In this document: piece after piece, positions 52,772 through 63,016 of the stretch
How the letters are laid out: each line of letters begins with the position of its first letter
How positions within the stretch are numbered: the stretch's first letter is position 1
Assembly (NCBI RefSeq): GCF_003315295.1
Contig: NZ_QNRI01000001.1
Location: 558,001-622,000 of the forward strand
Origin: Paraliobacillus ryukyuensis
GTDB lineage: Bacteria; Bacillota; Bacilli; Bacillales; Amphibacillaceae
DNA length: 64,000 bases
Reading direction: 5' to 3'
The notes under the pieces: model-generated
What the model saw: only the letters and a program-made list of their open reading frames with translations
Database searches by the model: none
Told to the model about the DNA's origin: nothing
Made by a program: the position numbers and the translations under genes

Positions 52772-52806
52772 CCATATTACCACATCACCCCACTTTCCAC
52801 CACTTA
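52772..52806 (-). promoter_or_regulatory. MraZ box array
   Basis: Three contiguous 10-bp units, AGTGGTGGAA, AGTGGGGTGA and TGTGGTAATA (52775-52804, read on the minus strand), are followed by another TGG. Known MraZ operators are rows of GTGG/TGGG-type repeats with a 10-base period before mraZ, so this is the likely autoregulatory site. A TATAAT on the minus strand at 52863-52868 is a possible -10 box, without a clear -35. Confidence 0.75.
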
Positions 52807-52960
52807 TTTTTAAAATTTTATAATTACTTCTTTACCTATGTGTTTAAATAAACGAATTCAGCATTATAAACGATTAGCTATCCACTTACCCACATCAAAT
52901 AATAAAACTTAAATTGCGCTCAGTCCCATAAATTAAGGATTTAATATACTACTTAAAAGT

Positions 52961-52993
52961 AAAAAACACGCTACGTCTAAGACATAGCGTGTT
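52961..52993 (-). terminator. Terminator after bshC
   Basis: A 13-bp stem with one G-U pair (52965-52977 with 52981-52993), a three-base loop and a U-run on the minus strand lies between bshC and the mraZ promoter region. Confidence 0.85.
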
Positions 52994-53013
52994 TCGTGGA
53001 GAAAAGTGGTGGA

Positions 53014-54636
53014 TTATAATTTAGCTACATAATGTTCCCCGGAAAACGAGTATTCATATTGAATTAATTGATTTAACCATTCAAAACCATATTGATTAAG
53101 AAAAGAGACAATATTCCAACATCGTTCTTGAAGACCATTGTCTGGTCGTAAGAGAAGTTGCATGGCATCAAAATTTCGTATTATACGTTGATGTTTCGCC
53201 ATACTCTCCTTCTCGATCGCTTTTTGCAAATACGTAACATGTTGATGAATATAGGCTAAGTTTTTCTCAGAGATCTGTTTTAAGTCTGGACTGTGAGCAG
53301 CTGCAACATCCCGTAACGGCTGATGAATTCGTGTCATCGCTTCAGTAATCTGCTCCACCAACTGATCTAATGGGGGGGTTTGTTGATTTCTTAGCCAGTT
53401 TATTTTTTGATATTCTACCCCATGATTGATCACTTCTTCTATTGAGATACCATATTGGTCACTAAACTTCTCACTTTTACGGTCAAGTAGTGTAATGGAA
53501 ATACGAGGACAAACTGGCGGCATTGTTAAATCTAATGCTTGAAAGGCTGGTCTTAAGATAGACCAATACCCTAATTCACCAGGACCAGCTATAAACGCTA
53601 GCGTTGGAAACAACCATTCTTGCATCACAGGTCTTGTTACAACATTGTTGCTTAATCTTTCTGGTGTTTGTTCCGCAATTGTTAATAACTCATCTGTAGT
53701 CAATTTACATTCTTGATTTTTTCCTTCCCAAGTTCCATCATCTTGTTTCATCAGTAAAATTCGATCCCCATTTACGTGATAGAATAGATGGCCATCATTT
53801 TCTTCTACATCAACTGAAACAGAATAACCAGTTTGTTTCACTTTTTGCAACTGTTGAAATACACCACGACTAATAGAAGGTTGTTTCGTGATCATTTCCT
53901 GAAACGCTGAAGATTCCAATTGTCTAACAGCTGGATCACCAGAATCAATTAACACTACTCCTTCTTCCTTAAATAAGGATTGTATTAATTGTGCAAAAAA
54001 ATCAACATATGTAGATGATTGCTTTAATCGTTTAATAATGAGGCTATATAATGATTTAGAATAAGTCGTTTCCTCCATTGATTGAAATAACTTGTTGACC
54101 CAATTGACCATTTCGTCATGGTCAAACTTCATAGAAGAGACAGAATTTTTATGATTCGCATGAGGATCAAATCGGTGTTTCTTCAGTTTCCCGTTATTTG
54201 GTATCATAATATGATTGATTTCATCAAAATCATGATCTTCACCCGCTATCCAAAACACTGGAATAACTGGAACACCAAGTCGTTGTGATTGTTGTTTGGC
54301 AAAGGTCAAAATAGAAATGATTTTATGGATGGTATAAAGTGGACCAGATAACAAGCCCGCTTGCTGTCCGCCAATAACGACAACACTATTTGAATTATGT
54401 AATAATTCAATATTGTGAAACGTTTGTTGCTCCGCACCCCACCGCTTATTTAATTGGATTAGCACATCCACCAATTGTTCCCGGTTGTACGTTCGTTCTT
54501 TTATGTTCTCTAGACGCTGGATCATTGCCTCCTTATCAAAAGGGTTATATTCAAATTTGTTCATAATTAATTGATTTTGTTGATAATAATCTCGCAATAA
54601 AGTCTGCTGCGATGTCGTTACTGGAAAGATATGCAC
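53014..54636 (-). CDS. bshC: Bacillithiol biosynthesis cysteine-adding enzyme BshC
   Basis: BshC joins cysteine to GlcN-malate to complete bacillithiol, the low-molecular thiol of Bacilli. The 540-residue protein is full length and shows the family stretches VVVIGGQQAGLLSGPLYT, VPVFWIAGEDHDFDEI and AFIAGPGELGYW. A C-terminal coiled coil is present. The start is a GTG at 54636, nine bases after AAGGAG. Its location upstream of mraZ is that of B. subtilis yllA. Confidence 0.95.
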   Translation of the reverse strand: MHIFPVTTSQQTLLRDYYQQNQLIMNKFEYNPFDKEAMIQRLENIKERTYNREQLVDVLIQLNKRWGAEQQTFHNIELLHNSNSVVVIGGQQAGLLSGPLYTIHKIISILTFAKQQSQRLGVPVIPVFWIAGEDHDFDEINHIMIPNNGKLKKHRFDPHANHKNSVSSMKFDHDEMVNWVNKLFQSMEETTYSKSLYSLIIKRLKQSSTYVDFFAQLIQSLFKEEGVVLIDSGDPAVRQLESSAFQEMITKQPSISRGVFQQLQKVKQTGYSVSVDVEENDGHLFYHVNGDRILLMKQDDGTWEGKNQECKLTTDELLTIAEQTPERLSNNVVTRPVMQEWLFPTLAFIAGPGELGYWSILRPAFQALDLTMPPVCPRISITLLDRKSEKFSDQYGISIEEVINHGVEYQKINWLRNQQTPPLDQLVEQITEAMTRIHQPLRDVAAAHSPDLKQISEKNLAYIHQHVTYLQKAIEKESMAKHQRIIRNFDAMQLLLRPDNGLQERCWNIVSFLNQYGFEWLNQLIQYEYSFSGEHYVAKL

Positions 54637-54671
54637 AACTACCTGCTCCTTCTATGCTAATTTGTATAGTT

Positions 54672-55055
54672 CTATCCATTAATCATTGTAATAATAATAC
54701 CTACTGTACCTAAAATAAAATGACCTAAGAAAAAAATCAAAAAAGTGGCTCGCCAAAAAATTTTCCAAGCTCGTTTAAATATAATTGTTTCTGTTAATTT
54801 CCATTGAACAATAACAGTTGTCATTAAACCAAATAATAATAAAATAATAATTAGTCCTAAATAGCCAGATCCAAACAAAGTCTGTAACATCATCATAACA
54901 GAAAGAATATAAAATATGGTTGTATACGTTATACTGCGATGCAATGCACGTTTTTTATTACCCGTCGTCCATTTGATCATATAGTATATACTAATCGTTG
55001 CAAAGATAGGGAAAGTAACCATTAATGCTAACAGTGTCCCGATCACCTTTGTCAT
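54672..55055 (-). CDS. DUF3397 family membrane protein
   Basis: A 127-residue protein with four membrane segments (about 4-25, 45-62, 65-86 and 102-124) and short charged loops, matching the DUF3397 family, which occurs between panE-like and bshC genes in Bacilli. Function is unknown. It starts two bases before the end of the preceding panE-like gene's intergenic space, so the two are in one operon. Confidence 0.82.
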   Translation of the reverse strand: MTKVIGTLLALMVTFPIFATISIYYMIKWTTGNKKRALHRSITYTTIFYILSVMMMLQTLFGSGYLGLIIILLLFGLMTTVIVQWKLTETIIFKRAWKIFWRATFLIFFLGHFILGTVGIIITMING

Positions 55056-55056
55056 T

Positions 55057-55932
55057 CTAGTTACTCCCTTTCTCTTCTAATGCTTTAATGGAAAGGTACA
55101 AAAATCTCACATATGAGACCTCTTGTGTTGCATGATCTAATATATATCCTAAAATACCATCTATTTCTGTGCGTTGGTATTTACTTATGTCTACTTTCAT
55201 CGAAGAATCGTTTGCTTTTGTACGATCAATAATATCCAAAATACGTGGCCAGTGGTTTTCTTCTTTTTCCTCAAGGACCGTACATACTTCTTTACATACT
55301 GCTTTAGTCAATGAATACAAGTATGAATTACTTAAAAGCGCCCCATTTTTCACTTGGAATAATGCTGTGATTGGGTTAATTACAGCATTAATAATTAATT
55401 TATTGATTAGTACCTCATTCCAATTTTCATTGATTACAATTGGACTAGAGGTTTGCTGCAAAGTATCTATCACATGGAGAAACGTATTCTTTTTGCCTTT
55501 TAGCAAAGCTATATTTAATGTTCCATCACCTGTATGCGTCACCATATGATCCGATTCACGTCTCGCTCCATGTTCACAAGTTCCTAAAAGAATCGTTTGT
55601 TTATCATTACCTTTTAATAAGCTATCAACATGGCTCATTCCATTTTGCAAATAGAGAGTTGCACCATTATACGACCGTAACTTGTCCATGATATCTGCTA
55701 GATGATATTGTTTAACACAAACGATATATAATTCCATTTGCGTAATATTATCTATGGTTTCTGCCTGCACCAAATGTTTTGTTTGTCGAGGCATAACGGT
55801 AATGCCCTCTCGATTAATTTGTTGCTTTTGTTTTTCTCTTCTCACATATAACGTTATTTGATGATTGGATTGTTCTAACATAGAAGTGAGCAATAAGCCA
55901 ATTGCTCCACCACCTATAATGCCAATTTTCAT
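55057..55932 (-). CDS. ylbQ: 2-dehydropantoate 2-reductase family protein (YlbQ)
   Basis: The 291-residue protein has the NAD(P) loop IGIIGGGAIGLLL at the N-terminus, the catalytic Lys region NWNEVLINKLIINAVINPITAL near 175-196 and the end ERTEIDGILGYIL. Ketopantoate reductases make pantoate for coenzyme A; YlbQ-type proteins may act on this or a related 2-oxoacid. AAGGGATGG precedes the ATG at 55932. coaD, later in the same pathway, is also in this window, but in another operon. Confidence 0.85.
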   Translation of the reverse strand: MKIGIIGGGAIGLLLTSMLEQSNHQITLYVRREKQKQQINREGITVMPRQTKHLVQAETIDNITQMELYIVCVKQYHLADIMDKLRSYNGATLYLQNGMSHVDSLLKGNDKQTILLGTCEHGARRESDHMVTHTGDGTLNIALLKGKKNTFLHVIDTLQQTSSPIVINENWNEVLINKLIINAVINPITALFQVKNGALLSNSYLYSLTKAVCKEVCTVLEEKEENHWPRILDIIDRTKANDSSMKVDISKYQRTEIDGILGYILDHATQEVSYVRFLYLSIKALEEKGSN

Positions 55933-56010
55933 TTTATAAATCCATCCCTTACAATTGATCACATACTTTAGGATATACTATCGATCTTCACTTCGTCTAG
56001 ACAAAAATAA

Positions 56011-56051
56011 AAAGGATATCCCAATCAAGCGTTCATCGTTGGGCATCCTTT
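56011..56051 (-). terminator. Terminator after the rsfA-like gene
   Basis: An imperfect 13-14-bp stem (56011-56024 with 56039-56051), then UUUUUAUUUUUG on the minus strand. Confidence 0.75.
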
Positions 56052-56059
56052 GTACCATC

Positions 56060-56530
56060 TTATTCTTTTAATTGCTTAATCAACTGATTTACTTGTTCTA
56101 CTTCTTTCAGAACGGTTTGATACTTTGCTAGCTTTTGTTTTAAACGCTCGTTTTCCTCTAATGCTCGCTCTAATTGATCAGTTCGATTTAATTCTTGACT
56201 ATTTAGAAAATGATAATTCCCTTTCATATTTTCTAAAATAGAGATGGCAGTTTCTAATGAATAAGAATTATTGGGACGGGTGAAGTCTGCCATCAATTGT
56301 TGAGGTATTTTTTTTCTCTCTTTTTTCGCTAAGTCAATTGCCTCCTGGTATTGCTTTCTCACCGATGCATTCCATCTAAATCCACATGCTGCCGGTGTTC
56401 TAGAAACACGCTTACCCACTTCTTTAAATGCTTCTAGCTGTGTTTTTCCATCACGAATATAACGTAAAACTGTTTCAGCAAGCAGTGTATCCTCTTCCGC
56501 AGACCACGCGTCTTGTCTAGTTACATTCAT
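56060..56530 (-). CDS. ylbO: RsfA-family prespore-type transcription regulator (YlbO)
   Basis: The 156-residue protein has an N-terminal Myb/SANT-like domain ([17 protein letters not shown]...[12 protein letters not shown], about 8-60), a basic linker and a C-terminal coiled coil (about 110-155). B. subtilis RsfA tunes sigma-F-dependent genes in the forespore, and ylbO is its paralogue. GGGGG lies six bases before the ATG at 56530; the longer frame to 56575 lacks a site. Confidence 0.88.
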   Translation of the reverse strand: MNVTRQDAWSAEEDTLLAETVLRYIRDGKTQLEAFKEVGKRVSRTPAACGFRWNASVRKQYQEAIDLAKKERKKIPQQLMADFTRPNNSYSLETAISILENMKGNYHFLNSQELNRTDQLERALEENERLKQKLAKYQTVLKEVEQVNQLIKQLKE

Positions 56531-56600
56531 TTCATTCCCCCTCCTACTACATTTGCTATTACTATATGCAAACAATAGGAGTACTAGAATTAAAAGTCAT

Positions 56601-56634
56601 TAAAAAAGATGCCAGAAACATCTGCCATCTTTTT
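56601..56634 (-). terminator. Terminator after rpmF
   Basis: A stem with one G-G mismatch (AAGATGGCAGA and its partner) with a short loop and six U residues on the minus strand follows rpmF at once. Confidence 0.75.
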
Positions 56635-56641
56635 TTACATA

Positions 56642-56815
56642 TTATTTTGCAATAACTTCTTTTCCATCATAATGTCCACAAGCTTTGCAAACATGGTGAG
56701 GTCTTGTAAGTTCACCACAATTTGAACATTCTACCATACCTGGTACAAATAGTTTTTTATGCGTACGACGTTGATTTTTAACTTTTTTAGATGTTCTTCT
56801 CTTAGGTACTGCCAT
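56642..56815 (-). CDS. rpmF: 50S ribosomal protein L32
   Basis: The 57-residue protein begins [20 protein letters not shown] and has two CxxC pairs (CSNC near residue 30 and CKAC near 43), so it is the zinc-binding form of L32. AAGGAGG lies just before the ATG at 56815. It follows ylbN by 88 bases, the conserved ylbN-rpmF pair. Confidence 0.96.
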   Translation of the reverse strand: MAVPKRRTSKKVKNQRRTHKKLFVPGMVECSNCGELTRPHHVCKACGHYDGKEVIAK

Positions 56816-56903
56816 GTCTTACACCTCCTTTATAGCAAAAACGAAAATCTTATACTCACTTTATCAGCACATAAGGCAAAAATGTTTATATAGCAATCTA
56901 GCC

Positions 56904-57431
56904 TTATTGATTTTCTTTATCTTCCTTTTCATTCAACAAATCTTGTAATTTTTGCATACGTGGATCCATTGTCGGTTCTTCTGTTTCCTGCTCAGAAACA
57001 ATTTCCCAACCTTCTCCAGAAGTTAATGCAAATTGATCAATTTCTTCTTGACTCGCATAGACACGAAAAGGAATCTCCAATAGTACATTTTCCTTGATAT
57101 ATGGATCTAAGTCAAGCACTTCTCCATCAATTGGATGAATTTCTGATTCATCTTCTTCCTGATAATATGGATCAGTCGAAAATACTTCTACTGCATCTAC
57201 TTCAAATGGATACGTTACATCAATTAACGTTCGAGCACATGGTAAAATCATTGTACCGGTAATGGTTAGATAACAAGTAATTTGATTTCCTTGTGCATTT
57301 GCATGACCTGTTACATGAACAGATCCAATTCGCCGAATATCATTATTCCAATTTTCAATTTCAGATATATCCACTGATTCATCAAATGGATAATCATCGA
57401 AACGAATTATTTTTTGAATGGAAATTTTCAT
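56904..57431 (-). CDS. ylbN: YceD/DUF177 family protein YlbN
   Basis: The 175-residue protein belongs to the DUF177 family, whose members accompany rpmF in most bacteria and in plants act in 23S rRNA accumulation. Visible marks are GHANAQGNQITCYLTITGTM, the conserved Cys in LPCARTL and a strongly acidic second half. The frame extends to 57452, but AGGTGATAG fits the ATG at 57431. Divergent from tmcAL. Confidence 0.9.
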   Translation of the reverse strand: MKISIQKIIRFDDYPFDESVDISEIENWNNDIRRIGSVHVTGHANAQGNQITCYLTITGTMILPCARTLIDVTYPFEVDAVEVFSTDPYYQEEDESEIHPIDGEVLDLDPYIKENVLLEIPFRVYASQEEIDQFALTSGEGWEIVSEQETEEPTMDPRMQKLQDLLNEKEDKENQ

Positions 57432-57552
57432 TTCTATCACCTCAAGGCACAACGTTTATTGTAAAAGGAATTTTAAGTTTTGTCAATATATTTTCTTTAC
57501 AGCGCGTATTATTTCAACTATGATACAATACTACCCAGAAGGAGTGAGAACT

Positions 57553-58764
57553 ATGCAAGCTTGTGGCGTTATTGTCGAATATAATCCTTTTCATAATGGG
57601 CATGACTATCATTTACATAAAGCCAAACAAACTGCAGGTGCTGATTGCATAATTGCAGTTATGAGTGGCAATTTCCTGCAAAGAGGAGAGCCTGCTATTG
57701 TCGATAAGTTTTCACGAGCGAAAATGGCAATTGATCAAGGAACTGATATCGTAATCGAGCTTCCCTATAGTAGTACGGTACAACACAGTGATTTATTCGC
57801 AGAAGGAGCAATCACTCTACTAAATGAACTACAAGTATCAAGTGTTTGTTTTGGCAGTGAACTGGGCACTATTGCACCTTTTCTTCATACTTATCATTCG
57901 TATAAGAACAATGAAACATTGTTTTATCAAACACTAAAGGAGCAACTATCGTTGGGGGTCTCCTACCCAAAGGCTAGTGAATATGCTTATCAATCCATAA
58001 ATATTGATTTTAACGAGACACTCGATTTAACAAAACCAAATAACATATTAGGATTTAGTTACATAAAGGCAATCAAATCAATTAATCCAATCATACAACC
58101 TTTCACGATCAAAAGAAAACAAAGTGATTATCATGATAAGCATTTAACGACTCCTTACGCTAGTGCAACTAGTATTCGGCATCAGTTGTTGAACGAAGCC
58201 ATCATTTCGCAACAAATACAGGAGACAATGCCAGAGCGTACGGCCGATCGATTAAAAAATTATCATGAAACAGCAGGAACTTGGCATCATTGGGAAGATT
58301 ATTTTTCCTTGTTGCAATATCGTGTATTAACGATGGATACACAGGGTCTGGCTGAAATTCATGGGGTTGATGAAGGATTGGAAAATCGATTAATAAAAAC
58401 AGCCAAAAATGCAACTTCTTTTCAAAATTGGATGGATAACCTAAAATCAAAACGCTACACACAAACCAGATTACAACGTATGTTTACCCATCTATTAACA
58501 AATACATCTAAAAAAACGATGAACCAATTACAGCAACAACCCTTTCCTTATATCAGGCTACTTGGACTATCAGAACAAGGTAGAGCTTATTTAAATCATA
58601 CAAAAAAAGAGCGAACGGTTCCTATTTTCACCCAGTTCAGCAAACCTGATTCACTTATGATGGAAGTAGAGGAACGCGTATCAAACGCTTATTATGCTAT
58701 CCTTGCACCACACATAAGAAAAAACATGCGAAAGCAAGAATTTGAACCACCTTATCGTGGATGA
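57553..58764 (+). CDS. tmcAL: tRNA(Met) cytidine acetate ligase TmcAL (YlbM)
   Basis: TmcAL activates acetate with ATP and makes N4-acetylcytidine at the wobble base of elongator tRNA-Met. The 403-residue protein has the nucleotidyltransferase HxGH motif in VEYNPFHNGHDYH near residue 8-20, VMSGNFLQRGEPAI and KPNNILGFSYIKAI. The frame begins at 57418 but overlaps ylbN; the ATG at 57553 has AAGGAG eight bases before it and gives the family length. Confidence 0.94.
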   Translation: MQACGVIVEYNPFHNGHDYHLHKAKQTAGADCIIAVMSGNFLQRGEPAIVDKFSRAKMAIDQGTDIVIELPYSSTVQHSDLFAEGAITLLNELQVSSVCFGSELGTIAPFLHTYHSYKNNETLFYQTLKEQLSLGVSYPKASEYAYQSINIDFNETLDLTKPNNILGFSYIKAIKSINPIIQPFTIKRKQSDYHDKHLTTPYASATSIRHQLLNEAIISQQIQETMPERTADRLKNYHETAGTWHHWEDYFSLLQYRVLTMDTQGLAEIHGVDEGLENRLIKTAKNATSFQNWMDNLKSKRYTQTRLQRMFTHLLTNTSKKTMNQLQQQPFPYIRLLGLSEQGRAYLNHTKKERTVPIFTQFSKPDSLMMEVEERVSNAYYAILAPHIRKNMRKQEFEPPYRG

Positions 58765-58810
58765 GTTTATATTTGATACAGAGAGACAACTATACCCCTA
58801 AGAAGAGAAA

Positions 58811-58848
58811 TAGTGGGTAAAATCATCCCTCAATGATCTTACCCACTA
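58811..58848. terminator. Terminator between convergent tmcAL and ylbL
   Basis: A 16-bp stem with one mismatch (58811-58826 with 58833-58848) and a six-base loop. The flanks are only moderately T-rich (UUUCUCUUCUU on the minus strand), so it serves ylbL best. Confidence 0.65.
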
Positions 58849-58901
58849 ATCTTAGTACGTTTATAATCTTTAGCTATGCATATTGCTTTGCTCCTACCTT
58901 C

Positions 58902-59918
58902 TTAATCCAAATTTTCCAAGTAATTTAGTGCATCTTCGAACGTATCTACTGGAACGATTTCCATCGATGTACCAATCTCTTTCGCGGTCTTTAGCGCAAC
59001 TTGATAATTAGAATCGGCTGCGCCATCTTCATTTGGTGCAAAAAAGACTTCACATCCTTCTTTATCTGCTGCTACGACTTTTTTATCAATCCCGCCAATT
59101 TTTAATACGTCTCCATCATAACTTATCTCACCTGTACCAGCTATTTGATGGCCATTTGTTAAATCTTTTTCTGTTAATTGATCATAGATCTCTAAAGAAA
59201 ACATTAGTCCAGCACTTGGACCACCAATATCCCCGCTTGAGAACTTCAAATCTGGGTTAACAGTAACTTCACGATCAGTGACTAATTGAATACCGATACC
59301 AACTTGATCTGGATTATCAGGGAAAGGAGCTAAGGCAATATCCACCTTTAATTCCTCTTCCTCTCTCACAATCGTTAGTGTAATTTCGTCTTTATTATTA
59401 TTTTGATCGACCGTATCAATTAATGCTTCCGCATCTTCCACTTCTTGTCCATTGACCGCAGTAATTCTATCCCCTATCTGCAGTTTCTCTTCTGCCGGCA
59501 TGCCATCTACCACTGAAACAACATAAACACCTTCATACGAAATATTGATATCTTTACCTGCTGCTTGATAGGCTACTACTGTTGCCGCTTCTTGCGAAGA
59601 CTCCATCATTTGTAATTGTGCTTGAAAGTATTCTTCTTGTGATATTCCTTCAGGAAAAACTTTTGATAGTGGTTCGATTTCTTGATAAGGACGCACCATC
59701 GCCCATAGATAGCGTGCGGTTGTTGCTTGTCCTCCTCGAACAGTTACTAAATGCATATCTCCTTGACTCTCGTAGCCATCAGCAACCTGGACGACAGGAT
59801 TTAAAGCATCTGCCGTTCCAGGCTGATATATGTAGTAAGGTAGTGGATACAATGTAACGAACATCATAACTAGTAATAATAATACATACAATGAAATTCT
59901 TTTCTTATTCCATTTCAT
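58902..59918 (-). CDS. ylbL: PDZ and Lon-like serine protease YlbL
   Basis: The 338-residue protein has one N-terminal membrane helix (SLYVLLLLVMMFVTLYPL), a PDZ domain (GVYVVSVVDGMPAEEKL near 128-144) and an S16 Lon-type protease domain with the catalytic Ser in GGPSAGLMFSLE near 238 and Lys in IGGIDKKVVAA near 278. In B. subtilis YlbL with CtpA degrades the SOS division inhibitor YneA outside the membrane. GAGGGG lies nine bases before the ATG at 59918. Confidence 0.93.
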   Translation of the reverse strand: MKWNKKRISLYVLLLLVMMFVTLYPLPYYIYQPGTADALNPVVQVADGYESQGDMHLVTVRGGQATTARYLWAMVRPYQEIEPLSKVFPEGISQEEYFQAQLQMMESSQEAATVVAYQAAGKDINISYEGVYVVSVVDGMPAEEKLQIGDRITAVNGQEVEDAEALIDTVDQNNNKDEITLTIVREEEELKVDIALAPFPDNPDQVGIGIQLVTDREVTVNPDLKFSSGDIGGPSAGLMFSLEIYDQLTEKDLTNGHQIAGTGEISYDGDVLKIGGIDKKVVAADKEGCEVFFAPNEDGAADSNYQVALKTAKEIGTSMEIVPVDTFEDALNYLENLD

Positions 59919-60010
59919 AATTAAATTCCCCTCTTCCCTCTTTACACTCTATATTTATATAAGCTTTTTCTAATTTGGTTAGCATAAAAAAAAGACCTGT
60001 CCACGTATAT

Positions 60011-60046
60011 TAAATATAGAAAGTCCAAAAACGAAAACTATATTTA
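60011..60046. other. Inverted repeat between divergent ylbL and ylbJ
   Basis: TAAATATAG (60011-60019) and CTATATTTA (60038-60046) form a perfect 9-bp inverted repeat with an 18-base spacer. It might be an operator for the divergent pair, or chance in AT-rich DNA. Confidence 0.35.
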
Positions 60047-60102
60047 GTTTACTATTTTTCAAAATATAAGTACAGAATAGTGATGTAGCTAGGAGGATAT
60101 CT

Positions 60103-61311
60103 TTGAAATCAAAACTAAAATCAGCACTTTTAGCAATTGGCTCATTAACTGTAGCAATTGGATTAATTACTTTTCCTAATCACACCTTGCAAGCAAGTCT
60201 AAGAGGGGTGGATATGTGGTGGGGGACGGTTTTTCCGTCATTATTACCATTTTTTATAACAGCTGAATTACTTATCAGCTTTGGAGTAGTACGATTTATT
60301 GGTGTATTATTTGAACCAATCATGCGGCCATTATTCAATGTACCAGGAGCAGGGAGCTTTGTTTGGGCGATGGGTATGGCAAGTGGTTACCCTTCAGGAG
60401 CTAAACTTACCGCTCGATTACGTCAAGAAAAGCAATTAACTAAAATCGAAGCTGAGCGTTTAGTGTCATTCACAAATGCATCAAATCCTTTATTTATTGT
60501 CGCTGCTGTTTCAGTAGGTTTCTTTCATGATGCTTCCCTTGGTTTTTTATTAGCTGTTGTCCATTATGTCAGTAACGCACTTGTTGGGATTTGCATGCGA
60601 TTTTATGGAAAAAACAAAGATGCCGGTCATGAACCGCGCAATTACCTTTCTTTTGCAAAAGCTTTTGAAGAGTTACACGAAACACGTTTAAATGATAGAC
60701 GACCGTTTGGAAAAATACTTGGCGATGCTATTATCAATTCCGTACAAACGTTATTAATGATCGGTGGGTTTATTATTCTATTTTCGGTTATTTCCATGTT
60801 ATTCGCGCAAGTAGGTATCGCTGCTTTTTTATCCAACGGACTAGGAGTAATTTTACAGTTGTTTCATTTGCCTACTGAATTGGCTTTACCTATGTTTTCT
60901 GGATTATTCGAGATTACGCTTGGCGCACAATTAATTGCAGATACAACGAATACCGGGCTTTTAGCTCAAGCAATTATTGTTAGTTTCGTTTTTGCTTTTA
61001 ACGGTCTTTCCGTTCAAGCACAAGTTGCAAGTATATTAGCAGAAACAGACATCCGCTTTTTCCCATATTTTTTTGCTCGCTTATTGCATGGGTTATTTGC
61101 TAGTGGACTGACGATTTTGTTATTTCCATACCTATATCATCCAGAAAAAACGACAACAGGAACACAATTTACTTCGGTGTTTTCTCCATTAACTACGCAA
61201 AATAATCTAAATATTTATCAAACATTGATACATTTTGGGCCAATGATTACTATTGTATCTTTAGGAGTTGCTTTCGCTCTATTATTACTATCTAGTCGAA
61301 AACACTCCTAA
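60103..61311 (+). CDS. ylbJ: Sporulation integral membrane protein YlbJ
   Basis: The 402-residue protein has about eight to ten membrane segments with the nucleoside-recognition (gate) domain features GMASGYPSGAKLTARLR near 91-107 and FTNASNPLFIV near 126. In B. subtilis ylbJ is controlled by sigma-E and needed for proper spore formation; what it carries is unknown. The start is a TTG at 60103, six bases after AGGAGG. Confidence 0.93.
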   Translation: MKSKLKSALLAIGSLTVAIGLITFPNHTLQASLRGVDMWWGTVFPSLLPFFITAELLISFGVVRFIGVLFEPIMRPLFNVPGAGSFVWAMGMASGYPSGAKLTARLRQEKQLTKIEAERLVSFTNASNPLFIVAAVSVGFFHDASLGFLLAVVHYVSNALVGICMRFYGKNKDAGHEPRNYLSFAKAFEELHETRLNDRRPFGKILGDAIINSVQTLLMIGGFIILFSVISMLFAQVGIAAFLSNGLGVILQLFHLPTELALPMFSGLFEITLGAQLIADTTNTGLLAQAIIVSFVFAFNGLSVQAQVASILAETDIRFFPYFFARLLHGLFASGLTILLFPYLYHPEKTTTGTQFTSVFSPLTTQNNLNIYQTLIHFGPMITIVSLGVAFALLLLSSRKHS

Positions 61312-61326
61312 AGTGAAACGAATCGT

Positions 61327-62380
<1,054 letters not shown>

Positions 62381-62692
62381 AAGTACCACCCCTTTTTTGT
62401 TATATTCGATTACAATGCTACCATAAATTTCACCATTGAGAAATATTTATTCGCAGGTATAGAATTAACATTCAGCGTCCATACTAATTTACTGAAGTAG
62501 CTAAAGTTTGCTTTGGTTATTTCTTGAAGACGGAGAAGGCTTACGTTTCCCCATAAGTTCTTCCTCCGGTTTCTCCTCTCCCTTTGCCTTTTTAGTTTCT
62601 TTTGTAGTAGAAACTAAAAAGGGCCTGCAGTGTTTACATCTGCAGGCTTTTTTTACGTATAATTTTTGTAACAACAAAGTTTTTCAAGAAAC
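62381..62692. other. Gene-free stretch before ylbG terminator
   Basis: No supported coding frame; a plus-strand frame at 62508 has no ribosome binding site and an unlikely composition. The stretch holds two adjacent hairpins at 62587-62654 and a weak inverted repeat around 62530-62570. Confidence 0.55.
62587..62654. terminator. Double hairpin, bidirectional terminator of ylbG
   Basis: A perfect 14-bp stem (62587-62600 with 62609-62622) is directly followed by a perfect 8-bp GC-rich stem (62623-62630 with 62640-62647) and seven T residues on the plus strand. Read on the minus strand the GC-rich stem is followed by CCUUUUUAGUUUC, so it can end ylbG transcripts; on the plus strand it is a strong terminator with no recognised gene before it. 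Confidence 0.75.
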
Positions 62693-62968
62693 TTAAATCC
62701 CCATCTTATAATCATATTCTTTTGCTTTATCTTTCTTTGCATTTTCAAATTCTGTTTTGATAGAAGGTTTGAATGATTTATCTACTCTTGAAACAAATGG
62801 AAGTTTCTCTAATTTCATTAATTTATCTTCTATCTCATCTTGATTAACATAAACAACAGCATATTTCATATTTTTCGATACATAAATTAAATGACCGTAA
62901 CGCTTAATCTGTTTTATGTTTTTCATATGTTGAAACCAAATAATTAAACCTTGTCTGTTTGTACGCAT
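62693..62968 (-). CDS. ylbG: DUF2129 family protein YlbG
   Basis: The 91-residue cytoplasmic protein belongs to DUF2129 (NRQGLIIWFQHMKNIKQIKRYG at the start, VSRVDKSFKP near 60). The family always accompanies ylbF in Bacilli, but the function is unknown. GAGGA lies six bases before the ATG at 62968; the frame to 63001 adds no homologous part. Confidence 0.9.
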   Translation of the reverse strand: MRTNRQGLIIWFQHMKNIKQIKRYGHLIYVSKNMKYAVVYVNQDEIEDKLMKLEKLPFVSRVDKSFKPSIKTEFENAKKDKAKEYDYKMGI

Positions 62969-63016
62969 ATCATGTCCTCGCTTACCAATTAGTTTGCACA
63001 ACCCAAGGAAGGAAGA

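Noticed and set aside
57418-57552. 45-codon upstream extension of tmcAL
   Set aside because: It overlaps the start of the divergent ylbN gene and has no homologous residues; a good ribosome binding site marks the ATG at 57553.
62508-62696. 62-codon plus-strand ORF
   Set aside because: It spans two terminator hairpins and has no ribosome binding site or known similarity.
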